A stretch of 9,644 bases of DNA from Chloroflexota bacterium (GTDB lineage Bacteria; Chloroflexota; UBA11872): NCBI GenBank assembly GCA_028875175.1, contig JAPPFO010000013.1, forward strand, positions 1-9,644, written 5' to 3'. A program made the translations under genes and the position numbers. Positions 1 to 5,902 of the stretch are shown here, one piece after another; within the stretch, counting starts at the first letter, position 1, and each line of letters opens with the position of its first letter. The notes beneath the pieces are model-generated. The model did no database searches, was not told the origin of the DNA, and worked only from the letters and a program-made list of their open reading frames with translations.

Positions 1-2
1 GC

Positions 3-149
3 GCGGAGGACGTTGATCTCTCCTGGTTCAAGCCCGGCATGCGCGTCGGCGTCACCGCCGGCGCCTCCACCCCGGCCCGCGTCACCCGCCAGGTCATCGA
101 GCTCATCGAGGCCTACGAGCCAGAGCCGGAGCCCGTCGCCGTAGCCTGA
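3..149 (+). CDS. ispH: 4-hydroxy-3-methylbut-2-enyl diphosphate reductase (IspH), 3' end only
   Basis: Only the last 48 codons are in the window; the gene starts upstream of base 1. The reading frame gives a tail containing FKPGMRVGVTAGASTP, which matches the conserved C-terminal 'GITAGASTP' segment of IspH, where the Ser and Thr line the active-site pocket. IspH is the cytoplasmic [4Fe-4S] enzyme that performs the last step of the MEP isoprenoid pathway, making IPP and DMAPP from HMBPP. The tail after VIELIEAY is an acidic, Pro-rich extension (EPEPEP) ending at TGA 147-149. The gene converges on the Ldh2-family gene with only 12 bp between the stops, and I see no hairpin terminator there. 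Assignment rests on this one motif plus its position at the C-terminus, but the motif is distinctive. Confidence 0.85.
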   Translation, partial: AEDVDLSWFKPGMRVGVTAGASTPARVTRQVIELIEAYEPEPEPVAVA

Positions 150-161
150 TTCGCTGATCGG

Positions 162-1214
162 CTAGAGACGCGTCGGAGCCCCCTTACTCGCCGCGACCGC
201 GTTCAAATCGGCGATAATCGGTTCCAGCAAGGCCACGCCGTCAGTCTTCGCCTCGTCGTAAGTCCGCCACTCAAGCTCGCCCGCCACCACCAGCTCCGCC
301 ACGCCGTCTGCCCGCGCCGATCCCTTGAACTGCTCGATCTGCGCGTCCATCCGCGCCTTGAACGTCTCCACCGGCATGAAAGCCCCGATGTCCGTGGCCT
401 GGAACAGGTGCGAGATGGCCCCTTCGTCGCCGTCCACCCGTCCCACTGAGCGACTGAAGCCGGAGCCCGACAGCACACCCGTCATCGCGTCCACGACTTG
501 GGCCAGCCCTATGCCCTTGGGTCCGCCGATCGGCGCGCCGGCCCCGTTGTCAGCAAACGTCTTGGGATCGGTCGTGGGCAATCCCCGCTTGTCCAGCGCC
601 CACCCCTCCGGGATCCGCTGCCCCAGCCGCTCGAAGATCGCAATCCGGCTGTTCGCCGACATCGACATCGCCATGTCAAGCACCAGCGGCCGCTCGCGTC
701 CGGCGGGAATGGCATAAGCGATCGGGTTGTTCCCAACCACCCGCTCGCGGCCCCCAAACGCGAACATCGTCGGTCCCGCGTTCGTCGTCGCATACCCCAC
801 CATGTCGTGCGGAATCGCCATCAGGGCAAAATGCGCCGCCGCGCCAAAATGCCGGCTCCGTCGCGTGATTCCGGTCGCCGCGCCCGCCTCGCGCGCCTTC
901 GCGATCACCGCCCGCATCGTCAACGCGCCCGCCACGTGGCCTGGCGCGAAGTCTCCGTCCACCAGCACCGTCGCGGCAGTCTCGCGCACCACCCGAACGT
1001 TGGGCCGCGGATTCATCTCGCCCGTGTCCAGCTGACCTGAGTAGCGCTGCAGCAGCCAGTGTCCGTGCGAGGTCACGCCCCGCATGTCCGCCTCCACCAG
1101 GTTCGCGGTCATGATCTCGGCGTGCTCCGGCGACATCCCGTGCCGCTCCAGCAGATCGCGCGTGAACGCGGTCAGCACATCAACTGGCACGCGGCGCTTG
1201 TTGGCGTCGTACAT
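162..1214 (-). CDS. Ldh2 / malate-L-lactate dehydrogenase family NAD(P)-dependent oxidoreductase
   Basis: This is a 350-residue cytoplasmic oxidoreductase of the type-2 malate/L-lactate dehydrogenase family, which also includes ureidoglycolate, sulfolactate and 2,3-diketogulonate reductases; these interconvert 2-hydroxy and 2-oxo acids with NAD(P). Landmarks are RGVTSHG at residues 45-51 (family catalytic-region His50), SRHFGAAAHFA at 120-130 (His122; most members have Asn rather than Arg just before this His), GNNPIAYAIP at 161-170 in the cofactor region, and GPKGIGLAQVVDAMTGVLSGSGF at 231-253. Length is normal for the family. An ATG 33 bp further upstream is possible, but the ATG at 1214 is preceded by GAAAGGA 8 bp away, so that start is preferred. 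The substrate cannot be told from sequence: the family is too mixed, and the flanking genes (ispH, a small unknown) give no pathway. Confidence 0.9.
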   Translation of the reverse strand: MYDANKRRVPVDVLTAFTRDLLERHGMSPEHAEIMTANLVEADMRGVTSHGHWLLQRYSGQLDTGEMNPRPNVRVVRETAATVLVDGDFAPGHVAGALTMRAVIAKAREAGAATGITRRSRHFGAAAHFALMAIPHDMVGYATTNAGPTMFAFGGRERVVGNNPIAYAIPAGRERPLVLDMAMSMSANSRIAIFERLGQRIPEGWALDKRGLPTTDPKTFADNGAGAPIGGPKGIGLAQVVDAMTGVLSGSGFSRSVGRVDGDEGAISHLFQATDIGAFMPVETFKARMDAQIEQFKGSARADGVAELVVAGELEWRTYDEAKTDGVALLEPIIADLNAVAASKGAPTRL

Positions 1215-1222
1215 GCGACCCG

Positions 1223-1229
1223 TCCTTTC
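1223..1229 (-). promoter_or_regulatory. Shine-Dalgarno site of the Ldh2-family gene
   Basis: On the - strand the bases read GAAAGGA, ending 8 bp before the ATG at 1214. This is one of the few clear ribosome binding sites in the window, and it decides the start: the alternative in-frame ATG at 1247 would place this site inside the gene. Confidence 0.65.
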
Positions 1230-1290
1230 ACCCTCATCGCCGACCACGTCTGGATGCGGCCATGCTAAGCGACCGCTTGGACGGCGTCCT

Positions 1291-1299
1291 TGCTACCAT
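1291..1299 (+). promoter_or_regulatory. Possible extended -10 promoter element before the small unknown gene
   Basis: The bases TGCTACCAT fit an extended -10 pattern (TGnTAnnAT; 4 of 6 in the hexamer). It lies 38 bp before the ATG at 1338, which would give a short leader. No -35 hexamer at the right spacing is visible: TTGGAC at 1277-1282 is only 11 bp away. The match is weak and unsupported by any other evidence. Confidence 0.2.
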
Positions 1300-1337
1300 C
1301 CCTCCCGGCACAACCCTGGCTGAGACCCCGACTGCCC

Positions 1338-1634
1338 ATGACCGCCGAACGCGACCTCGAGCCGATCGTCCGCGGCCTCTACGACCACCCCGAGCATCGC
1401 CACGCCGTGGATGTGACGTCCGAGGACGACGTCGGCGCGTTGCGCGCTGACCTTGAGGCCACCATCGCTCGCCTTTACGGCGACGACGCCATGTGGGGCC
1501 GCGGTGTTCGGGTGCGCATTGAGCGCGATGACACCGGCACCCCCTGCCGCGTCTGGCTCTGGCGCGGTCTCGTCGGCGGCCAGCGCACCCACCGGGACGG
1601 CTTCAGCAGCCCCCAGCGCACCTTCCGCGCCTAG
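1338..1634 (+). CDS. Small soluble protein of unknown function
   Basis: This 98-residue protein is not one I recognise. It begins MTAERDLEPIVRGLYDHPEH, is rich in charged residues (many Asp, Glu and Arg), has no membrane segment or signal peptide, and carries a single Cys (in GTPCRVWLW). The middle (DDVGALRADLEATIARLYGDDA) looks helical, and the C-terminal half (VRVRIERDDTG then RVWLWRG) looks like beta strands. An ATG at 1290 in the same frame would add 16 residues, but the 1338 start gives a more protein-like N-terminus; neither has a good ribosome binding site. It reads away from the Ldh2-family gene and meets the hydrolase gene tail to tail, both stops using one CTAG at 1631-1634. It may be a real gene because its codon use matches the neighbours, but an unexpressed open frame cannot be ruled out. 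Confidence 0.55.
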   Translation: MTAERDLEPIVRGLYDHPEHRHAVDVTSEDDVGALRADLEATIARLYGDDAMWGRGVRVRIERDDTGTPCRVWLWRGLVGGQRTHRDGFSSPQRTFRA

Positions 1635-2470
1635 CCGGGACGCCAGGCTCTCGCGGCGCCACCTTCGGCCTGCTGCGCGAAGGCAATCTGGGCGCTGGCC
1701 TCAAATTGGGCTCGCGGACCGTCAGCAGTCGCATGGCCGCCCGGTCCATAAGTGATTGAGTGCGAGCCACCCGCCTCTCGAACTCCCGCATCGAACTTCG
1801 CAAGCTCGATGGGCGGCGTCACTTCGTCGTCGCGCCCCTGCCACGTGCGCATGGGCAACTGGACGAGATCAGCCGCCAGATCCACCGGGTTCGCTACCGG
1901 ACACACATCTCGAATCAGTTCCGCCTTGTTCTCAATCCCATAGGCCGCGTTTAGCGACTTCGCTCGGCCTTCCAGGTCATAAAACGGCCCCAGGTTCATC
2001 ACCGGGTTCATTCCGAACCATGCCGCCGGCACACCCCGATTGCGATGCGCCCACACCAGCGCGGTCAGGCCCCCGCGCGACGACCCGCAGACGATCGGGC
2101 GCCGGACGGACCATCGTTGCCGCGCCGCCTCCAAGAGCTCGCTGAAAGTCGCGACTCCCGCGTCTGCGCCCCAGGTGTAACGATCGTCCTTGAAGTCGTA
2201 CGACGCGATCGCATAGCCGGCCGCCTGCCACGCCTCGGTCCAGTCGCTGAATCTCCCAAGAACGGTGGACGACCGTAGACCGGCCAGCAGCAAGCCGACG
2301 GGCTGGCCTGGCGTGGACCCGCGCGCTGGAAAGAACAACGCCTCGCAATCGTTGACGACCGCTCGCTCAACATCCATCCGTGCTCGATTCGCCAACTGGG
2401 CAACTGCCGGCATCGGCGGGGCAAGTCGCCGTGGTTCTCGCGCGCGCCGTGATTGTGGCATCCGGTGCAT
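1631..2470 (-). CDS. Alpha/beta hydrolase family protein
   Basis: A 279-residue protein with the order of motifs expected of a serine alpha/beta hydrolase. The nucleophile elbow is GSSRGG (residues 129-134, Ser131). The acid is probably Asp215 in the strand-end segment GRDDEVTP, and the base is His246 in GPGGHATAD. An oxyanion-loop-like stretch LLLAGLRSST lies at 60-69. It is most like the dienelactone hydrolase/S9-peptidase-like branch, so an esterase, thioesterase or peptidase activity is possible; the substrate is unknown. There is no clear signal peptide, so a cytoplasmic location is likely. The first 31 residues are Arg/Pro-rich and unlike a hydrolase fold, so the true start may be the in-frame ATG at 2413 or 2377; none of the candidates has a strong ribosome binding site. 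It stands alone on its strand between the small gene and the tRNA cluster. Confidence 0.8.
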   Translation of the reverse strand: MHRMPQSRRAREPRRLAPPMPAVAQLANRARMDVERAVVNDCEALFFPARGSTPGQPVGLLLAGLRSSTVLGRFSDWTEAWQAAGYAIASYDFKDDRYTWGADAGVATFSELLEAARQRWSVRRPIVCGSSRGGLTALVWAHRNRGVPAAWFGMNPVMNLGPFYDLEGRAKSLNAAYGIENKAELIRDVCPVANPVDLAADLVQLPMRTWQGRDDEVTPPIELAKFDAGVREAGGSHSITYGPGGHATADGPRAQFEASAQIAFAQQAEGGAARAWRPG

Positions 2471-2802
2471 ACATGTCCGGTTCGCGCGGCTGTCATCAAG
2501 GACGGCAGACCATCAAGTCCGGCCAACGCTTAGCTTCCGCGATGAGATCAGACTGTTGCGACGATCATTTGCCGCCTCAATTCACCCTGCGTGGATCACG
2601 GACACGTGTGACTCCGCTCGGGCCCCGTCGGCATTGCAGAGCTTGCACCCCACGATTGATCGAGGATGTGCCGGCATAGTCGACAGGAAAAAGTGGCGGT
2701 GTACAGCACAGGGCCGGAACCGTGATGACAAGTGGCGGCGCGTGCCGATTACTGCCGGAAATTGGAATGCTGCGGAAGGCGCCCGGGATGGTGCGTCTTG
2801 GG
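2471..2802. other. Gene-free stretch between hydrolase gene and tRNA cluster
   Basis: I see no convincing gene in these 332 bp. Open frames here are short, overlap in conflicting frames and resemble no family. It would hold the upstream region of the hydrolase gene and the end of the tRNA transcript, both on the - strand. No hairpin followed by a T-run is present, so the tRNA transcript's end is not identifiable. A 9-bp direct repeat, AAGTGGCGG, occurs twice about 40 bp apart near 2690 and 2730, and an 8-bp palindrome ACACGTGT lies near 2602; both may be chance. Confidence 0.5.
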
Positions 2803-2886
2803 TGCCGAGGGCGGGATTCGAACCCGCACGAGCCGAAGCTCACAGCCTCCTGAGGACTGCGTGTCTACCAGTTTCACCACCTCGGC
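2803..2886 (-). tRNA. tRNA-Leu (anticodon CAG)
   Basis: An 84-base gene folds as a class II tRNA. The acceptor is GCCGAGG with CCTCGGC and discriminator A. The anticodon stem is CAGTC/GGCTG around loop CTCAGGA, giving anticodon CAG, which reads CUG. The long variable arm has the stem GAGC-TTCG-GCTC, and the T arm is GCGGG-TTCGAAT-CCCGC. The 3' CCA is not encoded (the next bases are CCC). It is the last gene of the five-tRNA cluster, 8 bp after the preceding tRNA. Confidence 0.96.
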
Positions 2887-2894
2887 CAGGCCGG

Positions 2895-2966
2895 TAGCGG
2901 AGGCAGGATTCGAACCTGCGGCCAAGGGCTTATGAGTCCCCTGCTCTACCTCTGAGCTACTCCGCC
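2895..2966 (-). tRNA. tRNA with anticodon CAT, probably elongator tRNA-Met
   Basis: A 72-base gene with acceptor GGCGGAG/CTCCGCT (first pair G-U), discriminator A, D stem GCTC/GAGC, anticodon loop CTCATAA and T stem GCAGG/CCTGC. CAT can mean initiator Met, elongator Met or Ile2. The paired first base and the lack of a GGG/CCC run at the loop end of the anticodon stem argue against initiator. The acceptor begins GGCGG, like Bacillus elongator Met, and lacks C4-G69 and C5-G68, which help TilS recognise Ile2 in E. coli; so Met is favoured. The anticodon stem GGGGA/GCCCT closes with an A-G mismatch. CCA is not encoded. Confidence 0.9.
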
Positions 2967-2985
2967 ATTCCCGCCGTCTGCCCGG

Positions 2986-3058
2986 TGGGCCCACCTGGAT
3001 TCGAACCAGGGACCTACCGGTTATGAGCCGGCTGCTCTGACCGCTGAGCTATGGGCCC
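2986..3058 (-). tRNA. tRNA with anticodon CAT, probably tRNA-Ile2 (lysidine-modified)
   Basis: A 73-base gene with acceptor GGGCCCA/TGGGCCC, discriminator A, D stem GCTC/GAGC, anticodon arm GCCGG-CTCATAA-CCGGT and T arm CCTGG-TTCGAAT-CCAGG. It is not an initiator, because base 1 is paired. It has C4-G69 and C5-G68, the pairs used by TilS on E. coli tRNA-Ile2, and a GGG start typical of Ile tRNAs, so I infer Ile2, which reads AUA after C34 becomes lysidine. Elongator Met is the alternative. That it is a tRNA is certain; the amino acid is inferred. CCA is not encoded. Confidence 0.9.
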
Positions 3059-3066
3059 ACGGCGCT

Positions 3067-3086
3067 GCCCGGCGAGTGCGCCGGGC
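3067..3086 (-). repeat. Hairpin in the spacer directly after tRNA-Asp
   Basis: In the transcript (- strand) GCCCGGCG and CGCCGGGC are perfect 8-bp arms around a 4-base loop, CACT. The first G of the 5' arm is the discriminator base of tRNA-Asp, so the stem begins at the tRNA's 3' end. The hairpin ends 8 bp before the next tRNA. There is no T-run, so it is not a standard terminator; a role in 3' processing or transcript stability is a guess. Confidence 0.6.
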
Positions 3087-3159
3087 GGTCCCGACCGGAT
3101 TCGAACCGGCGATCTCCTCCTTGACAGGGAGGTATGCTAGGCCGCTGCACCACGGGACC
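3086..3159 (-). tRNA. tRNA-Asp (anticodon GTC)
   Basis: A 74-base gene with acceptor GGTCCCG/CGGGACC and discriminator G, the G73 expected for Asp. The anticodon arm is CCTCC-CTGTCAA-GGAGG with anticodon GTC, and the T arm is GCCGG-TTCGAAT-CCGGT. CCA is not encoded. It lies 61 bp after tRNA-Tyr and 27 bp before the next tRNA. Confidence 0.97.
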
Positions 3160-3176
3160 GCGTTGAGTCGGACGCG

Positions 3177-3220
3177 CCGGACGCCTGATACTAACCCACG
3201 CTCCGTCGCGCGGCGTCCGG
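3177..3220 (-). repeat. Inverted repeat in the tRNA-Tyr to tRNA-Asp spacer
   Basis: CCGGACGCC (3177-3185) and GGCGTCCGG (3212-3220) are perfect 9-bp inverted arms with a 26-base loop. On the transcript the first arm starts at the base right after the tRNA-Tyr discriminator. As with the hairpin after tRNA-Asp, it lies in a spacer of the tRNA transcript and has no terminator T-run. Confidence 0.55.
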
Positions 3221-3304
3221 TGGGCCGGGTAGGATTCGAACCTACGTAGCCTTGAAGGCGCCAGATTTACAGTCTGGTGGTATTAACCACTCACCCACCG
3301 ACCC
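3221..3304 (-). tRNA. tRNA-Tyr (anticodon GTA)
   Basis: An 84-base class II tRNA. The acceptor is GGGTCGG/CCGGCCC (one U-G pair) with discriminator A. The anticodon arm is CCAGA-CTGTAAA-TCTGG with anticodon GTA. The long variable arm has GCCT/AGGC pairing, as bacterial tRNA-Tyr should, and the T arm is GTAGG-TTCGAAT-CCTAC. CCA is not encoded. It is the first gene of the cluster in the transcription direction. Confidence 0.97.
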
Positions 3305-3388
3305 AAATGATGGCGCGCCCCGACTCTGCACTTGTAAACGATCAGGCGGACCCCAGGCGCGTTGCGCCGGAGCCCGCAGGCTGCCGCA

Positions 3389-3397
3389 ATCGTACCA
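3389..3397 (-). promoter_or_regulatory. Possible extended -10 promoter element for the tRNA cluster
   Basis: On the - strand the bases read TGGTACGAT, fitting TGnTAnnAT, with the hexamer TACGAT matching TATAAT at 4 of 6. It lies about 85 bp upstream of tRNA-Tyr. No good -35 hexamer is found 16-18 bp further up. The position is plausible for a tRNA operon promoter, but the match is weak. Confidence 0.25.
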
Positions 3398-3589
3398 GTC
3401 GGACCATTGACCTGAGCGCCGCTCAAGGCTCGCGCGTCCCCGCCATTTCACGCACGCCTTGCCCGACCAATTGACACGCTAGCCGAGCTCACCGAGCTCC
3501 TGCGCGACTATCTGGTCGCTCCCCATCCGATCGCCGTCGCGGCGGCCCTGGCCTTCGGCCTGTTCTGGGGCCGCGCCGGCGCCCCGCTG

Positions 3590-4210
3590 TTGCTCGCGCG
3601 TCCCGGTGTCTGGTTTGGCCTGCTGCTCGGCGTGGTCGCCTACCCGTTTGCCCAGATCTGGCTGCACGACGAACTCACCCGCGCCGTCCTTGACACCGTC
3701 GCCGAAAACGTCGGCGCGTCCGCCATGCGTGATCAGGTCGCCCTGGTTGGCCTCATCTCGGCCATCGTCGCTGCCTACGCCGACGAGTTCACCAAGCTGG
3801 TCATGCTGCTGATCGTTGGGTTTGTCATGGCCCGACCGTCCAACCCGCGCGCTGTCACCGCCGCCGCGATCGCCCCCACCGCCGGGTATGCCCTGTTCGC
3901 CGCTCACCTCGCGCTCACCAAGGCGCTGCAGGCCGACCTCCCGACACCGGACCTGGCCTATGTGTTCAGCCGCGAATGGGCCTGGATCTCGTTACAGTTC
4001 GGCACCGCCTACATGCTGGCCCGCGGCTGGCTGGCGGGTCGCCTCACCGGCTACGTGCTACTGGCCGGCGTCTTGCACACCGCCGCCGCCTACACCGCCA
4101 CCCTTGACGACATAGGCTGGCATCCCGCCGTCGTCACGCTGGTGCTGGCTGTCGTCGGCCTGCTCGCCTTCAGTTGGGGCGCGTCGCTCATTCCCGCCGG
4201 CCGCCGCTGA
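3590..4210 (+). CDS. Multi-pass membrane protein, YhfC/PrsW-like putative intramembrane protease
   Basis: The frame from TTG 3590 gives 206 residues with about six hydrophobic segments. Motifs recall the YhfC (PF10086) and PrsW membrane peptidases: ADEFTK at residues 64-69 (compare EExxR or EExxK), GYALFAAH at 99-106, an Arg-rich helix boundary LARGWLAGR at 143-151, and VLHTAAAY at 161-168 (compare the late conserved His helix). These families are thought to be Glu/His-dependent membrane proteases. The match is by motif order, not by strong identity, so the function is tentative. The same frame is open from 3416, and residues encoded from about 3479 look like coding sequence with a further membrane helix (PIAVAAALAFGLFWGR), yet there is no ATG, GTG or TTG before 3590; ATT 3470 and CTG 3500 or 3512 are the only options. 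The 3' end overlaps the Lnt-like gene tail to tail by 23 bp. Confidence 0.7.
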   Translation: MLARPGVWFGLLLGVVAYPFAQIWLHDELTRAVLDTVAENVGASAMRDQVALVGLISAIVAAYADEFTKLVMLLIVGFVMARPSNPRAVTAAAIAPTAGYALFAAHLALTKALQADLPTPDLAYVFSREWAWISLQFGTAYMLARGWLAGRLTGYVLLAGVLHTAAAYTATLDDIGWHPAVVTLVLAVVGLLAFSWGASLIPAGRR

Positions 4211-5720
4211 TCCGCTTGTCCCGCACGCCCAGAACCGCTCCTCCAAGCAGCATCGGTCCTAGCGCGCCCAACGACACCACGCCCAACCAATCACCGGTCG
4301 TGGTGTACAGCGTCCCCGGCCTGCTGAGCCACACGTCCGCTACCAGCAACGCTTCCTTCTCTTGGTCAAGCGGCGTAGCCGCCACGACCTCGCCGCTCGG
4401 CGCTATCACCACCGACCCGTATCGCCAATCCGCCTTCGCAATGGCCAGCCCGTGCTCCGCCGCTCGCAGCCGCAAGTGTCCAATGTGCGGCGCCGTATAC
4501 GCCGCCCAGTCGTGCGTCGGAATCGCCACCAGTGCCGCCCCCATCCTCGCCAGCCGCGCCAGCGTGTCCGTGTAGGTCCCGTCCGGCCCCGCCGCCAGCC
4601 CCAGCCGGGTCCCGGCCACCTCGTGCGTCTCATACAGCCCGGCCGTCACGCTGCGCTCCCCGATCGCATATACCGGGTGGTCCTTCGTCGTCGGGCGCGA
4701 CATCCCGCCGTCCGGCGTCACCAGCACCAGCTCGTTTCGCGTCTGGTTCGGATTGATCCGGATGAAGTACGACCACACGATCGGCACGCCTGCCTGCCTC
4801 GCTATTGAACGCACCCCCTCCAGTTGCGCCGTCGCGTTCGGATCGTCCGGCGCAACCCAACCCGAGGCCTCCGGCCACACCACCAGCTCGGCGCCGCGCG
4901 CAACTGCCTCCAGCGTCGCCGGCGTGTGCATATCCGTAATCGTGTCCGTCAGCTCGCGATATCGCACGGTCGTAATCAGCGGCCGCGTCCGCGGATGCGA
5001 CGGCACGTGATCGCCCGTCTGAACGATGCCCACGCGGATCGACTGGCTCTCCGTGGTGCCGCCGCCTACCGCCAGCCCCAGCCCCGCCAGCCACCCCACC
5101 CCCGCGATCCCGATGCCCACAACCAGGCTCCGCGTCAAAGGCAGACGGCCCACGGCCACCAGCGCCAGCGCCCCGATCGCCTGTCCCGTCGCCACCGTCA
5201 GCAGCGCCACCGGCCACATCCCTGCGACTGGTAGCCATGCGCGCAGCGGCGCCACGTCCACCTGCGTTGTGGCCACCATGCCCCACTGATGTCCGGCTGT
5301 CGTCACCAGCCGCAGATACTCGATCCCGGTCCAGGCCACCGCCGGCGCCCAGATGCGCGCCCACGGCCCCAGCGCCCGCAACACCCGTCCCGGACCCACC
5401 GGCACGTCCAGCAACACCGCCGCCAGGCCCGCGACAGCGCCCACGCCTACCGAAATCCCAAACCAGGCCGCGCCGGTCACAACCTCCGGTGGATTGACCG
5501 TCGTGGCAATCAGCCCAAACACCACGCCCAGCATCAGCCCGCCCAGACCTCGACGAACGCGTGGCGTTGCCCCCGACCGCGCCAGCCACAGCGGAACCCA
5601 GGCGACAAAGATCAGGCCCGTCCACTGCAGCGGCGGAAACGCCCCAAACAGCAGCAGCGCCGTCGCCACCGCCGCCAGCGACCGCGCCCCCAGCCTCGCC
5701 CCTGGTGCGCTGGCTACCAT
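4188..5720 (-). CDS. Apolipoprotein N-acyltransferase (Lnt)-like membrane protein lacking the catalytic Cys
   Basis: A 510-residue protein with the Lnt layout: an N-terminal half of about seven membrane helices, a nitrilase (CN-hydrolase) domain from about residue 229 (RVGIVQTGDH), and a final membrane helix near 480-498. Lnt adds the third acyl chain to lipoproteins on the outer face of the cytoplasmic membrane, using a Glu-Lys-Cys triad. Here WPE (Glu284), TTKDHP (Lys346) and GER (Glu355) are present, as are Lnt-like WTGIEYLR and RAAEHGLAIAKA. Where ICYE-type sequence should hold the nucleophile the protein reads GLAAGPDGTYTDTLAR, and it has no Cys anywhere. It is therefore probably not a normal acyltransferase: it may be a non-catalytic or repurposed paralog. 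ATG 5720 is chosen; a TTG at 5777 would add 19 unhelpful residues. Neither has a good ribosome binding site. It stands alone on its strand. Confidence 0.85.
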   Translation of the reverse strand: MVASAPGARLGARSLAAVATALLLFGAFPPLQWTGLIFVAWVPLWLARSGATPRVRRGLGGLMLGVVFGLIATTVNPPEVVTGAAWFGISVGVGAVAGLAAVLLDVPVGPGRVLRALGPWARIWAPAVAWTGIEYLRLVTTAGHQWGMVATTQVDVAPLRAWLPVAGMWPVALLTVATGQAIGALALVAVGRLPLTRSLVVGIGIAGVGWLAGLGLAVGGGTTESQSIRVGIVQTGDHVPSHPRTRPLITTVRYRELTDTITDMHTPATLEAVARGAELVVWPEASGWVAPDDPNATAQLEGVRSIARQAGVPIVWSYFIRINPNQTRNELVLVTPDGGMSRPTTKDHPVYAIGERSVTAGLYETHEVAGTRLGLAAGPDGTYTDTLARLARMGAALVAIPTHDWAAYTAPHIGHLRLRAAEHGLAIAKADWRYGSVVIAPSGEVVAATPLDQEKEALLVADVWLSRPGTLYTTTGDWLGVVSLGALGPMLLGGAVLGVRDKRISGGRRE

Positions 5721-5902
5721 GCGTCGTGCAGGTCCCGAGTACCCAATGCGTAATCGCGCATGCTGAGAGTTTGGCAACCAGGCCGTGGCGCGCTCAACGG
5801 TTGGCCGGCCGTCGCGACGCGTTTCAGGCCTCTACGTGAATCGCTCTCTCGGCCACCCGCGCCGACTGGCCCCGTGCCAATGGTCGAATCGAGCGTCTAC
5901 CC

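Noticed and set aside
2895..3058. Initiator tRNA-fMet as identity of either CAT tRNA
   Set aside because: Both have a paired first base and lack the GGG/CCC run at the loop end of the anticodon stem.
3471..3476. Perfect TTGACA as a -35 box for the membrane protein gene
   Set aside because: No -10-like hexamer lies 16-18 bp downstream, and the site is inside the likely coding extension.
3479..3907. Open frame on the - strand opposite the membrane protein gene (142 residues)
   Set aside because: Its composition (Gly/Gln/Asp/Arg-rich) is the antisense shadow of a C-rich membrane protein gene; no family features.
4550..4630. Frameshift hiding the missing Cys of the Lnt-like protein
   Set aside because: The frame runs without break through conserved motifs on both sides (GTRLGL before, LARLARMGA after), leaving no room for a shifted ICYE segment.
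4630..5625. Long - strand open frame of 331 residues in another frame of the Lnt-like gene
   Set aside because: Low-complexity Gly/Ala/Arg/Asp sequence, no motifs, wholly inside a gene with clear family motifs.
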